Of a DNA stretch of 64,000 bases, positions 10,200 through 21,800 are shown piece after piece. Each line of letters begins with the position of its first letter. The first letter of the stretch is position 1. The DNA is taken from assembly GCA_905116865.2 (NCBI GenBank), contig CAJHNH020007667.1:509501-573500 (forward strand), in the 5' to 3' direction. This DNA is from Candidula unifasciata (taxonomy: Eukaryota; Mollusca; Gastropoda; Stylommatophora; Geomitridae). A program made the translations under genes and the position numbers. The notes below the pieces were generated by a model. That model had not been told where the DNA came from, did not search any database, and saw nothing but the letters and a program-made list of their open reading frames with translations.

Positions 10200-11042
10200 T
10201 TCTTCTTCTTTCCTTCGCCTGAAATAAGTTGTCTATATCAGCAATTTTGTCTCTTGTATAAATTTCACTGTTGTTGTTAATTCATTCAGTGGTCCATAGA
10301 GTTCACGTTCCACTGTTGTTCTTTCTGGCCAAAAGGTTCGCCTTAATGTGTCAAATTCGGTGCAGTCCTGGAGTACATACTCTGCCGTCTGGGGCACCTT
10401 TCCACGGGTGCACATGGTTGCTTCGCCTATCTTGAATTTTGTGTACATGTGGTTACGTAATCGGTTGTGCCCTGTTCTGAGGCGGAGGATAATGACTTGT
10501 TCTGGTCTTTCCATAATAAAATAATCGTCTTGTGCAGGGGCTAGTGGTTTCCTGATTGATTTAATGATTCTTTTCTTTTGGTGGTATGTGACTGGTACAT
10601 CCGGCTGCACTTTTGTTGCACCTTCTCCTGCCAGTTGATCAGCTTTCTCATTTCCATGCACTCCACAATGTGATGGTATCCACTGCATTACAACTCTTCG
10701 CTGAAGGCTAAGTTGTGTCAGCAGTGTTTGCAATTCTGGTAGTTTCCTAGATTGGAGTGCTTCAAGTACTGATTTTGCATCTGTCAGCATTACCACATAC
10801 TGTGAACCAAGATTGGTATTTAGCAGTTTCTTTGTTGCTATCTTTATAGCCTGAGTTTCTGCATCATAGTTATGGCAATACTTTCCGGTTGGTACACTGG
10901 ACTTACCCCTAGTACCATCTGGGAATTCTATGTACACTCCAACACCACCATTTCTAACTGCACGCATGAGCGTACATAATGAACGAAGAAACACTAAGAG
11001 GTAAGGGACTACCAAGAAAACAATATGGATTGAAGGAGTCAC
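10200..11042 (-). pseudogene. 5'-truncated LINE: RNase H domain and C-terminus
   Basis: A 269-residue open frame on the minus strand carries an RNase H: GGVGVYIEFPDG, DAETQAIKIATKKL (Glu helix), VVMLTDAKSVLEAL (Asp) and WIPSHCGVHGNEKADQLA, the final catalytic Asp motif. The C-terminal part (RLRTGHNRLRNHMY and a CTRG/C stretch) is the zinc-knuckle-like tail found after RNase H in Jockey/I-type LINEs. The 3' end has a (GAA)n tail at about 10198-10208. No reverse transcriptase precedes the fragment, so it is a dead truncated insertion, although the fragment itself is still open. Confidence 0.85.
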
Positions 11043-11272
11043 TTACGACTCCACATCACAGCATATCCGGTAACTGCGCGTGCCCTGGCTCGGATACCGA
11101 TCATCTGTCAACTTGCGACGCCTAGCGGCACAAAGCAGAAAATTGACGCAAGAAGAAAGAAGCTGGCCATTGATGGGTCATCAACATCATGTTTGCTGCT
11201 TTTACTTTTCAGGATATTGCCTGGTACTCATTCTAGACGGCTACACCAGGGAGCCCAGGCCATCTTACAAAA

Positions 11273-13618
11273 AATCTGACCAGTGTTGCCACTTTTCTGA
11301 CAATAAATATCCGAAACGTTGTCAAAAAATATCTAAAAAGATCTAAATCTGCGTGGAAAAGATCTAGAAAAAACATCCAAATTGAAAAAGACAAAAATTA
11401 CATAGCTTTTGTTATGACTTACCATACATAATCATGTCCTCACCTTCACTGATGTCTGCCTCACAAGATCCACAGGATAAACTTAGCTTGGATAATGAAG
11501 TTGAAGCTTCAGATCCAAAATGACCCTGGTATGCTTTAGCTGTTCTTTATAAGTGGAACAGTAGGCTTATTTCTCTAGTCTTATCAGGCCGAACTTTAAT
11601 GGCACGATAGCATTTAAGAGGTCAAATTTCCTCCTGTTTTTTAGGTTAGATTTGATATAATTCCCAGCACTGAAAACTCTTTCTACGTCAGCATTTGAGT
11701 GGGGTAGTGTCATGGCAGTCATGGCACTTTAAAGAGCTTACAGAATGGACTGTTTGATCAGGCATCTTTAAATTGTCTCACTTCACTCCAAAACGCTTCA
11801 GTTTCTGTTTTGTTTGTCCATTCAGCTAACTTTATTTTGGTTAACTGATATTCTGCTTCCGCGACACTATAATCAGTAGCCCCTAAAAATTTCACAACTT
11901 TACAATATTTAGGTATGTCCTTTATTGGCTGAAGTATGTTGCTTCCTGAAAAATGTAAAATATTTTTCAAAACATCTAGATTTTCAGGAAGTCTTTGCTT
12001 CAATTGCTTCAATAATGAGATAAGGAAATTTTGACAGAGTTTTCTTAAGTTGTTCTCTTCATTCTCTGTTAACAGTCCTTTTGTTTTTAAATCATCAATT
12101 TTTGATTCGATTTAATATCCAAGGTGTGGCTTAGGAGCCAAATAGCTCTCTATAGTGCAAGTGAGCAAATCAGCTTTAGAAGTTGGCAACACCAGTCTTT
12201 TACCGAGTGAAATAGCAAGGTGAGATCATCAAGTAATTTAACTTTATCAACAAGTTTAGATTTGAACAGTTTATTAACTTTTTGCACTTCCATTAGAATA
12301 GGTTATAAAAAGAGAATAAATGACAATTTTTTTTCATCACTGTACATTCCATATAGTATTTCAGCTGTGTAGCACTTTTCACTTTGTCTTGTTATTTCAA
12401 AATGTGTCTTCAACTTCAGGCATTGCTTCATAATTCTTTCAAAAGCTGGTTAAATTGATAACCATCTAGTTTTGCAATCTGACAGAATTTTCGGTGGTGT
12501 GGAACCATCATTCAAGGCTGTATATAATGTATTGTATTGCTGTTGTCTGACAAATGATTTGGAAAACCAGTAAAGTGTTTCAGCAATAAGGTATTCCAAA
12601 TTCCTTGGTAAATATTTTGATGAAGCATGTGATAATGCTAGCTGCAATGAATGACGCCTAAATTTTATAAGTATTAACGATGAGTTAGCTTCCTTCAACT
12701 TGGCATAAACGCCATTGTTTATACCAACCATCACTGAGGCATTATCAGTACCAATTACAGCCAAATTCTTCAAGCCTAACTGTTTGCTGATTAAAAGGTC
12801 CTTCAGTTCCTAAACTATACTTTTTACATCACACTTTTCAAATTGAACTAGTCCAAGATTTTTTACAAATCGATAAAATGGTCACAGTTTGAAATTGCGC
12901 AGTGACAAATTAAAAACATTGCGACTGATACTTTAACTTTTGATGATTCATTTATCAGTATAGTTCTGAAAACAGATGTCAGCGGTGTAATATCTTTAAA
13001 TGAAACTGCAGTTTTATGCTTTTTTTAGTCTCTGCATGACTCTTTGAGTTTTGTATTTTCGCTTTAATTTCACACTTACAGTACTTACAACAAGCTTTGG
13101 TCATATCCCCAGTTTTTAATTTTGTCATAATTCAACCACTCTTTCCAAATTTTTTGCTCATACTTTACTTTTGGCATGTTGAAAGGTTTTTCAAAGTGAA
13201 AGCCACATAAGAAGGTGAGCAATTATTTTTTTTTTAATCACATGAAATAGAAACGCAAAGTCAGCACAGTTTGGATACGGTTGAAACAAAGTTAGTATGA
13301 TTTACGCGCGTTTTTATTAATCAGTACCGGGGCTGCCAGATATTTGTGCGTTGACCCCAGTGAGAGTTCAAAGTTCAAGTAAAGGCAGTTGTCACAATGT
13401 ACGTGCCAGACCAAAACAAAAATATTGTAGTAAATATTTTACACAGTAATTATTAAATTGACAATGAAAGAAAAAAAAATCTATAAAATATCTAACTCCA
13501 AATGAAAAGAGTCTAGAAAAACACTTACGATCTAAACGTCAAAAACAGTATCTAAATGCAATGAAAAAAGATCTAAATTTGGATATAAAAGATCCAAAGT
13601 GGCAACACTGAATCTGAC
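11273..13618 (-). mobile_element. complete hAT element with TIRs and 8-bp target duplication
   Basis: The element spans 11281-13610. The left end CAGTGTTGCCACTTT (11281-11295) is the exact reverse complement of the right end AAAGTGGCAACACTG (13596-13610). It is flanked by the direct repeat AATCTGAC at 11273-11280 and 13611-13618, the 8-bp duplication expected for hAT. Subterminal AAAAAGATCTAAAT-type motifs repeat near both ends. The transposase inside is decayed. Confidence 0.95.
11540..13177 (-). pseudogene. decayed hAT transposase
   Basis: Fragments in several frames follow the usual hAT order on the minus strand. Near 13177 is MPKVKYEQKIWKEW and a cysteine-rich, BED-type zinc-finger-like stretch. 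At 12450-12773 the core reads GTDNASVMVG, RRHSLQLALSHAS and CKTRWLSI. At 11758-12012 the C-terminal part runs through PIKDIPKYCKVVKFL. Near 11600-11660 the dimerisation segment reads NADVERVFSAGN. Numerous stops and frameshifts separate these pieces, so no functional protein remains. The similarity is to BED-finger, DUF4371-type hAT proteins seen widely in invertebrates. Confidence 0.85.
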
Positions 13619-13897
13619 CCTTAACCTCTTCAGACACGCGACCTTTGACCCCGCAGGCAAGCGTCTAGATTCAACGAGGCTTAGCTTGTATTGGCAGACA
13701 ATCAGGGATTTTTTTTCCATGCGGTATGAAACAGTGGGCAGTACCGGCATCGTTTCTAGGCAAAATGTATTAGCGCTACTGCAATAGACACTTCGTGGCT
13801 AGTACTGGCACCTTTTTACACACTTTATTATGAGTACCGACACCCCTTTTTTAACCTTGAAAAAAAAAAAAAAAACCTTTCTACAATGCAATCAGAG

Positions 13898-14078
13898 CGG
13901 CCTTACTCTAGGTTAGTTGCGTATCCTTTACAGGACGTTGCAGAACCAACCCCAGCAGCCCCTCGGCTTTCTTGATACCTCTTTCGAAACCATGGCCCGC
14001 AGCTGGGATCGAACCTGGCACCCCGGCATTACGAAGCGTTCGCATCGACTGAGCCACAGAGCCGACGGCCTTACTCTA
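13898..14078 (-). mobile_element. short tRNA-derived SINE with 13-bp target duplication
   Basis: CGGCCTTACTCTA is repeated exactly at 13898-13910 and 14066-14078 around a 155-bp body. On the minus strand the body starts with a tRNA-like head (box A TGGCTCAGTCGATG, box B GGTTCGATCCC). It ends GGTTGGTTCTGCAACGTCC and TAAAGGATACGCAAC, a tail shared with copies at 8930-9190 and 38530-38790. It is the most intact member in the window. Confidence 0.9.
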
Positions 14079-14089
14079 CATCAGGCAAT

Positions 14090-14300
14090 AATATGGCATG
14101 GAGAGAATGATTCACCTGGGTGGTACCAGAGGATCTGTCCGGTTAATTACACTCAGAGAAAGAACAAGACGGGCGTATAACCAGACTTCGACCGGTACCA
14201 TTATTACTGGAACTCTGCGCTGGCTGCTGAAGATGGGGCGGAGCGCATATGGAAGTGCCCTGAGTGCTGTGATGTCAATTCTTGACTCCACACAACAGGC
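14090..14300 (+). pseudogene. LINE 3' end (conserved C-terminal region)
   Basis: The translated segment TRGSVRLITLRERTRR, then TGTIITGTLRWLLKMG, is shared with the copies at 42541-42745 and 34770-34965. In 42541-42745 the frame ends with a [11 protein letters not shown] motif, which here is frame-shifted. The copies at 31365-32400 and 34430-34965 connect this tail to an RNase H, so it is the 3' end of an RNase H-bearing LINE. This copy is heavily 5'-truncated. Confidence 0.7.
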
Positions 14301-14739
14301 AATAATGTAACCAGATAGAGAAGGCTGTCAACTTCTCGTCTTTCGGCTAACACGAATATTCTTTATCGATCGTAAATCCAGTAAAGCATCTAGAGAAGAG
14401 AGGCGTTGTTGATGTTGATTTGTTTCTGCCTGCGGAAAACATGCTGCATTTATGATGGTAACATTCAGTGGTGACATACGGTATGGTGCGTGTGGTGTGA
14501 GATCGACTAAATGAAAGTTCAAATGATACATGTTACACATCTGTTACGGGAGATATTTAGACACGCTAAAAAAAATCACTTTATTATGTTAGCAGACATC
14601 ATTGTAGTTTACCATAGCATAAGTATAAACACCACCCGCAGTACTGCAGAGTTGCGTGTGTATGCTTTTTTTTATGCGTATACTCTTTGTGCGTGTGAAA
14701 TAACTTGGTAGTTTGGTCTGGTAGTCTTAGTTTCAGCTT

Positions 14740-15000
14740 CATAGCAAACGGGTCACCCCATCTTTGCTCCGCTCCTGCGCCAACGAAAAACGCACTGAAT
14801 GTTTATCACAGTCCCTTGTGGAAAGATTAAAAGACTGCTGTCTCAGCATATCTAGCATACACACGCATTAAAGCATACGGTAGCCATCCAAAGTGCTAAC
14901 ACAAACAGTCCGACATTAGAAATGCAGTTTATCATTGATGGTAGCAGAAGTCACCAACAGATCAGCAATTGCCCACGCGATCAGTTTTAATCACATGGGC
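14740..15000 (+). repeat. dispersed repeat, second copy at 36690-36960
   Basis: About 260 bp align with 36690-36960 in the same orientation, sharing CATTAGAAATGCAGTT, CTCAGCATATC and AACAGATCAGCA. I see no tRNA head and no coding motif, so its class is unknown. Confidence 0.65.
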
Positions 15001-15186
15001 ACCACCAACATTGCGACGACAGACCACGCCCCATTTTCTGAATCTACAGTTCACACTACCACGTTGGTCACAGTCGAAAGAACATTCCAAATGAAATCCG
15101 AAGCAACAAATTTGCCTCGGCTCCAAACAGTGCCCCTGTCTCGCGACCATTTTGACCGGAAAAATATTGACTTTCTTGCTTGTTAT

Positions 15187-15400
15187 ACCCCACTAGGACA
15201 TCACACAGGCAATAAACACCCGGTGACACAAAGTGCCACCATGCAGATGAGGATCACCCGTGGAGAGGTCCCAGTAAACACCTTTCAGCCATTATGGCCA
15301 CATTTGTGGCCCAGCTATATTATTCAGGGCCCCCGGCGAAAGCCAGGGTGGGGCTTAAAAAAAATTGCATCCCACAAGGGGACGACTTGAATTATGTGTG
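15187..15400 (+). repeat. short dispersed repeat family A, copy 1
   Basis: Shares ACCCCAC-AGGACATCA, ATCACCCGTGGAGAGGTCCC and AGCCAGGGTGGGGCTT with copies at 15475-15651, 33511-33745 and 52670-52870. Each ends in an A-rich stretch and a TCCCACA-GGGGA hairpin-like motif. No tRNA or 5S head was recognised. Confidence 0.75.
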
Positions 15401-15463
15401 TAATATCATGAACAACTTTTTATAGAAGCTTCTGCATCTCAGCATAAAAAGCAGTGTTGAATT

Positions 15464-15662
15464 TAGGCATACGTATAAACATTCGTCCCCATGTGGGACA
15501 CAATTTTTATTTTTATTTTGAAGCCCCACCTTGGCTTTTGCAGGAGGCCGCAATATAGCCTAACGGCTGAACGCGGTTTCTGAGACCTCTCCACGGGTGA
15601 TCCTCATCCGCATGGGGGCTCTGTGTGATGTCCTGGTGGGGTTAAACTTACTAGGCATACGT
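15464..15662 (-). mobile_element. short dispersed repeat family A, copy 2, with 11-bp target duplication
   Basis: TAGGCATACGT occurs exactly at 15464-15474 and 15652-15662 around a 177-bp body that is an inverted copy of the repeat at 15187-15400. The duplication shows that family A moves as a discrete unit. Its length and A-rich tail suggest a SINE-like retroposon. Confidence 0.82.
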
Positions 15663-16405
15663 TAACCCGACTGCAGCTTCGGGACTCATACTCTACAGGG
15701 GCCTCAACAAATTCTTTTTTTTTTTGGTTCACAAATGCAGTAATTAGGCACGTGCTTACATTGCATTTGGTTCGTTACAGTTTGTCAAATCAAAGACAAT
15801 GCCTTGCATATGAGTAAAAAAAAGTTAACTGATTAATAATTTTTTTTTAAGGCCATTGACAATTTGTGTATATTGTGTGAAATATCTATTTTTATAGTCG
15901 ACGTGGTCCACGTCTCGACAGCTCCTGCATTTCTCAGAACATTTCTTGTTACCATTTTCGGGATGGTCCTTCATTCATGAAGGAAGCTGCAGGAGATGCA
16001 TGCGGTAGCTGCTGCTCGTGAGTCCCAGCCATCTAGTTTAGCCCCAATCCACGCTGTGTGAGCGTGGGGGATACTCTTGGCTGTGGCAGAAGCCGCCAAA
16101 AGTGCGCAATTTAAGTCGCTGGAAGGTCGCAATTGACATGTGACTAAGGCCCTGTTAGGGTATATTTTCTGCCTCAATAATTTGGGACGGTTATTTGGAG
16201 TATAGCCCATTTTTTCTCTCCATGTAGCGAGAATTCAAATTGAAACCCCAGGGTCAGCAGGAAGACAGGTAGCCACAGGGCTACCACAGTCCCCTCAAAA
16301 ATAATAAATAATCTTAACTGATTGTAAAGTCAGAAATGAATTTTTCAGTAATTTGAAGTTACTTTTATTGTTATTTTATATTATATATTTTTTTATTATT
16401 TACAG
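15663..16405. promoter_or_regulatory. upstream region of the acyl-CoA synthetase gene
   Basis: The first coding exon begins behind a strong splice acceptor (T-rich tract then TTTACAG at 16399-16405). The transcript therefore probably has a non-coding 5' exon farther upstream that I could not place. A block at about 15960-16300 looks like an old minus-strand repeat. No TATA-like core promoter was identified with confidence. Confidence 0.35.
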
Positions 16406-16715
16406 TGTGCCTTAGATCTGTTGCACAATGAATATCTCCATCTACCACAAACTGCCAAGATTGGTACAATGGCAGAGATGCTCTCCATGTCTGACATCCG
16501 TGGTTTCTTTAAGAAGCCACAAACCTCAGTACTGTCACCATTCGGCAACTTTTGCACAAGGACGCCACCTGTGCTTCTCAAGAGTTGCAGCATCTAATGT
16601 ATCCCAGGACAACATAGTCAGAAGTCCTCTGCCAAATCTAGATATTCCAACAAATGTGCCTTTTCACCAGTTTATATTTGATAAGTGTGACCAGTTCAAG
16701 AACAAACTGGCTGTT
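16406..16715 (+). CDS. acyl-CoA synthetase exon 1 (first coding)
   Basis: The acceptor TTTACAG ends at 16405 and the donor GTAAGT starts at 16716. The ATG at 16428 is preceded by 22 bp of 5' untranslated sequence in this exon. Codes residues 1-96: a basic presequence-like stretch, then [13 protein letters not shown], the typical start of 4CL-like enzymes. Ends in phase 0. Confidence 0.88.
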
Positions 16716-18800
16716 GTAAGTAGTTGTAGATGTCATAAAAAAAATAACAAATCATGTTCAACCTCTCTAGATTGTAATTAGGATATACAGAGGTTTAAAA
16801 AAAAAAAAAAAAAAAATTGATGCTTATGCCTATCAGTTATGTTTGGTTTGGTTTGGGAGCTGCGTTAGCGCAGTCGATAGGAGGCTCGCTTTCAAATCCT
16901 GCTACGACTTGCTGCAGCTACGGTCGGTGTTCGAAACCGGGTGATTTCCGGGGTTCACCCAGCCTCTAGGAAATGGGTATCAGAGTGACACTCTGGGGTA
17001 AATAGAGGTACGTCACTGTAGCCACAGAGTTACGTGCGAAGGGCGACACAGGCGGACAGTTTCTTATCAGCTGTTACTACTGGTGGCAGAGCACTTATGG
17101 TTTATAACCGTGTGCAATGACGCTGGTTCATATCTCCTGACTCTACCTTTACCTTTAGTAATGTTTGGTTATCCAATATTGCACAGCTTACATGTTAATT
17201 ATGTATGATTGTAGAAGCATAGATTATTAAGTTGAATGTATTTAAGTGTACTTTCAAACAATGAATTGTGCATTCTTTATTTGCTTATCTGGAATACCAT
17301 TATTCTGTCTTAACATATATTAACATTGCAAAAGCTAATCTCTGTTCTTGTGATATAACTTTTAATCCTTCCCTCTAGTTCTCTAGAGCCATCTACTCCC
17401 AGTAAGTTTTCTAATGTCGTAGACCTAATATTGCAATGGATCACTTCTTTGAAGTTCATATTTCTCCCAAAATGCTAAAAACTGCCAATTACTGCCTGTA
17501 TTATACCACTTCTGCGGTGTAGGCAGGGGGGTCTTTAAGCCTGAGGATTTACGGCCGCATGGCTAGTGCTGTCGCCACGACTGTGCAGGTGAGGATTTTA
17601 TTTTGCCTCCGACAGAAAAAATCCCCAGCCTTACCGAGGATTCAAACCAGGCTCTCCCACTGAGATCTCAGTGTTCTAACCGTTCGGCCAGCCGCTCCTC
17701 AGTATAGTAAATAATGATGTAAATTTCTGTTGTACTGATTATTAAATTAATGTTGTAAGTAATAGACTGTTTCTATTATTTGAACAAAGAAAACACAAGC
17801 AATAGACTGCACGGTTTATTGCTGGCTTATTTTACTGTTTATGGTTAAACAATGGATCAGCATGATGGCATAAGGGTAGTCACCCATAAGTGTTCCATTC
17901 TACTTCTAACTCAACCGAGTCTGAAGAATCTCAGCGCAGTGCACAAACTCCGTAGCAGCGGCGAGGATCCTGAAATACTTTGGGTATATTTTTAACTCCA
18001 AATTTTGGCCAGGCAGCGCCATTGGGCTACTCTTGTCTATTTCCAACTGCCAAGGAATTTCTTTCATGCGCAACAATACACATGGGCATCCGATCTTACT
18101 GAACAGAGACCAGGGGAAATTACTCAAAGTTCATGTGAAAAAATCTCAGCCTTCATTGGGACCTGAACCGGGGACCGCCAGCACTCAAGACAGATGCCAT
18201 ACCTCGGGACCACACAGTCTCCCCGTTGTTTTACTGAACCTCATTAGGCGCATGCTACAGTAATATAATAATATAATAAGTATAATAATTTGCCACTTTA
18301 ATTATTTAGATTATTTTGCTAAACAGGAGGATTTTTTGACTGGAAAGCAGTACACATATGCCCAGTTGAAGGAGAAGTCAATCAGGGTGGCTAGCGGCCT
18401 TCATAGGCTGGGCTATGGAAAGGGAGATATACTTCTGTCAATTTCTCCCAACACCGTTGATGTGACTGTTCTCATGCTGGCCTGTGCTGCTAATGGCATG
18501 TGGTATTCTTCTGCTAATCCAACATTTACAGCAGGTAAGTAAATTTGTAAAGGTAATATTGTGTGCCCCCCCCCCCCATGTTTTGTAAAGTTTACTCTGT
18601 CTGCCTGTTCACCTGCCTGCCTGCCTGTATATGTCTGTCCGTTCATCTGTCCCCTCGTCTGTATGTTTGTCTCTCCTCCCCGTCTCTCACTAGCTCTGTT
18701 CTTTCTCTCTGTCTTCTGTCTCAGTCGACCTCTCTGTCTCTGGTCTCTTGTTTTCTTCTTCCTTTCCCCCCCCCTCTCTCTCTCCCTCTTTCTCTCTCTT

Positions 18801-18859
<59 letters not shown>

Positions 18860-21800
18860 CTTTCTCTCTGTCTTTTTCTCTCTCTGAGTTGATTAAAGCC
18901 TGTGTGAAAGCAAGAGAATAAACTTCATAGCATTAGGTTTCATTTAATATGGCTCCATGCCCCTTCACAGAGAGGCTGTTTGCCTGCCAAGAGCATTGCT
19001 CACAATGTGAAACCCTGTAACTACAATAATTACTCATAGAAGTTCTGTGAAACATGTACAGATATAAGCTTTATAATGAAGTCTGCAGGTAACTGCAACT
19101 CAGAGCTGGAAGCATACTTTTATATTATTATCATTTGTTTTGTTGTTGTTGTTGCAGAACCTAACAGTTGTAATTTGTCTAAACTCATTTCAAATTATGA
19201 ATGAATATTTAGCTTAAAACTGAAATTTTAAAATCAGAATCTGAATTGCAATATTTAGAGACTCTTATTATTGCTTCTGAGGCCCCATTTTGGCAAAAAA
19301 AGAGACTCACTTCCCCCTAGCAGGCATATCATGTATGGTGACTAATTAAGGGTCTGTGACACAGGGAGGTATTGGGCCCAAAAATGCAGAGATATCACAG
19401 CTTAGTTGTAAACCTCGATGTCCCAATATCTGTTCCTAGGGTGAATATAGAAGTAGAAAAGAAGAACACTAAAGGAGGAGGTGGTGGATGAAAAATAAGA
19501 AGGAGAAGAGGAAGAGCAGGATGAGGAATAATAATAATAATTCAGGGACAAAGTGAGAGTAAAGCTGCAATATTTCGAGTGTAGTTTTATGTTTATGTTT
19601 TAAACACATGAAAATTATTATGTAGGAAACAATGTACTGAAAAAGAAAATATTGAGCTGCATGGCGTGAGTTTATTGGGATCCGTGTTTACTTGAGGTGA
19701 AAAAAAAAAAAGGAAAGAGCGGGTGCAGAAGGTAGCAGATATAAGAATAAGAAAACTGCAAAACTGCCAATTACTGCCTTTATTTTACCACTTTTGCCAT
19801 ATAGGCAGGGGGTCTTTGAGCCTGAAGATTTACAGCAGCATGGCTAGTGCTGTCGCCACAGCTGTGCAGGTGAGCATTTTATTTTGCCTCTGATAGAAAA
19901 AGGTCCCCAGCATTACCAAGGATTTGAACCCGGGTCTCCCACTTAAGAGCCCAACCTTCCAACTGTTCGGCCGAATAAGAAAACACAAAATTACATTTTA
20001 TTTTCTCCAAATTTTGTTTTTATGTCTTATAGGAGAATTAGCCATGCAACTGAATCACTGTGGAGCTGTGATATTGGTAGCAGCATCTGGATTAACAGCA
20101 ACTGCCACTGAAGCACTGGCAAATACTGAGTTTCCTAACCAAGTTAAGGTCAGTATTTCCTTATCAGTTATTCATACAAACACTTACATGTATATTTTTA
20201 TGAAATCTGCATTAGCATGTGTGGATACATACATCTTTAGCCTTTAATACCCATTTTATTTTTTCAGCTGGACCCCTCTTCCAGTATCTCCCATAGCTCA
20301 TCTGTTCAGCCAAGTCTCTTTGTTTATTGCTCTTATAAGTGTTTTGCTGTCTGCAGGGTTGTCGCTGTAGGTGGTTATTCTTGTGTTGCTCCTTTCTTTG
20401 CCATTCTGTCAGCTCTGCGATTACCTTATGTGCCGGAGTGGCCTGGAATCCACTGCATCACTATTCTGATGTTGTTTGAGGTAATGAGCTGATCAGCTTT
20501 CAGAATTATTGTGGCTATGTCAGTTCTGCAGCATTCACTGCCCTCCAGAACTTGAAGAGTAGACATTGAATCTGTGAAGATGACACTATTTTGGGCCTTT
20601 TAAGGGGAAACATCCATTACAGTCTTTAAGTGGTATACTGCTGTTTCCAGTGCAATTTTTTCGGCTTCATAATTTGAGCAGAATTCCCCGCATGCATCAA
20701 AAATCTCTCCAACAGATCCATCAGGATAACCTATGTAGATTCCGTAACCTGCTTTAATGGTAGCTTTGAATGCAGATCCATCAGTATAAACATTTATCCA
20801 TTCTTTGGCGTAAGAATCAGTGGCCCTTAGCGAAAAGTTCATAAGGGCGATTGCGTCGGGCTTTTTGGTTTCTTTGTCTACCAATTTCATTTGGACTTCT
20901 AGAGCTTTAAAGCGAGCATGTGATGGTAGGTTTCTTGCAACTTTCTGAATGCCTTGACGTCTTTCTGGGAGGTGGTATCTGTCTTGTTTTTCATGTACAG
21001 AATGTAAAACCGATTTGTGCTTTATTCTTTGTTTGTATTCCCAGTTTTCTACAAGGTGTCTATTAGGATGATTACGATTCTTTCTAACGCATCTTTCATA
21101 AATTTCTAAAGTGGCTTTTTCTCTCCGCAACTCGAGGGGTTCCACATATATATGGATTTCACATGCAGCAGTTAGAGTAGACCGCAAAGCTCTGCTGATT
21201 AATCAGCGGTCATTATTTTGTACTCTGTCAAGAGTCTCTAGGTTAGTTTTGGAGCAGGTTGTAAGCAGTCAGTTGTTATACTTTATTACGGAGCGAACAT
21301 ATCCAAGATAAAAGCCCCTCAGAGTTTCCTTGTCTGATCTCCTAGCTGTACCTGCATGTCTTTTCAATAACTGTAACCGCCTCAATGCCTTATTCCTGAC
21401 GTTTTCAATATGGTTCTTGAGGCTGAGCTGCCATTCAAGTGTATGTCCAAGGTATGTAGGATGCTCTTCTTTCATCACTTGGTGTCTGTCTAGCCTCAGG
21501 TTAAAATTCTTCGATGCTACTTGATGGCTTTTGGTAAAGATTGTCTAGACCCTCTTTGTGTAGTTAACCTTGAGTATCCATCTTTGGCAGTACTTATGCA
21601 GTCTAAGGTCTCCATTTAGTCTTTGGGCTCCGCTTTCTACATTTTCATGACTCTGCCATATTGCTAGATCATCAGTGTACAAGGCTTTTTCGGCCTTGAT
21701 TTGTTCTGGCAAGTCATTGATAAAGATTAAAAATAGTGTACATAGCTTTGTGGCAAGGCCTCCTCCAAACTGTTGAGATTGCTTTGTGTATCTTAGCCTG

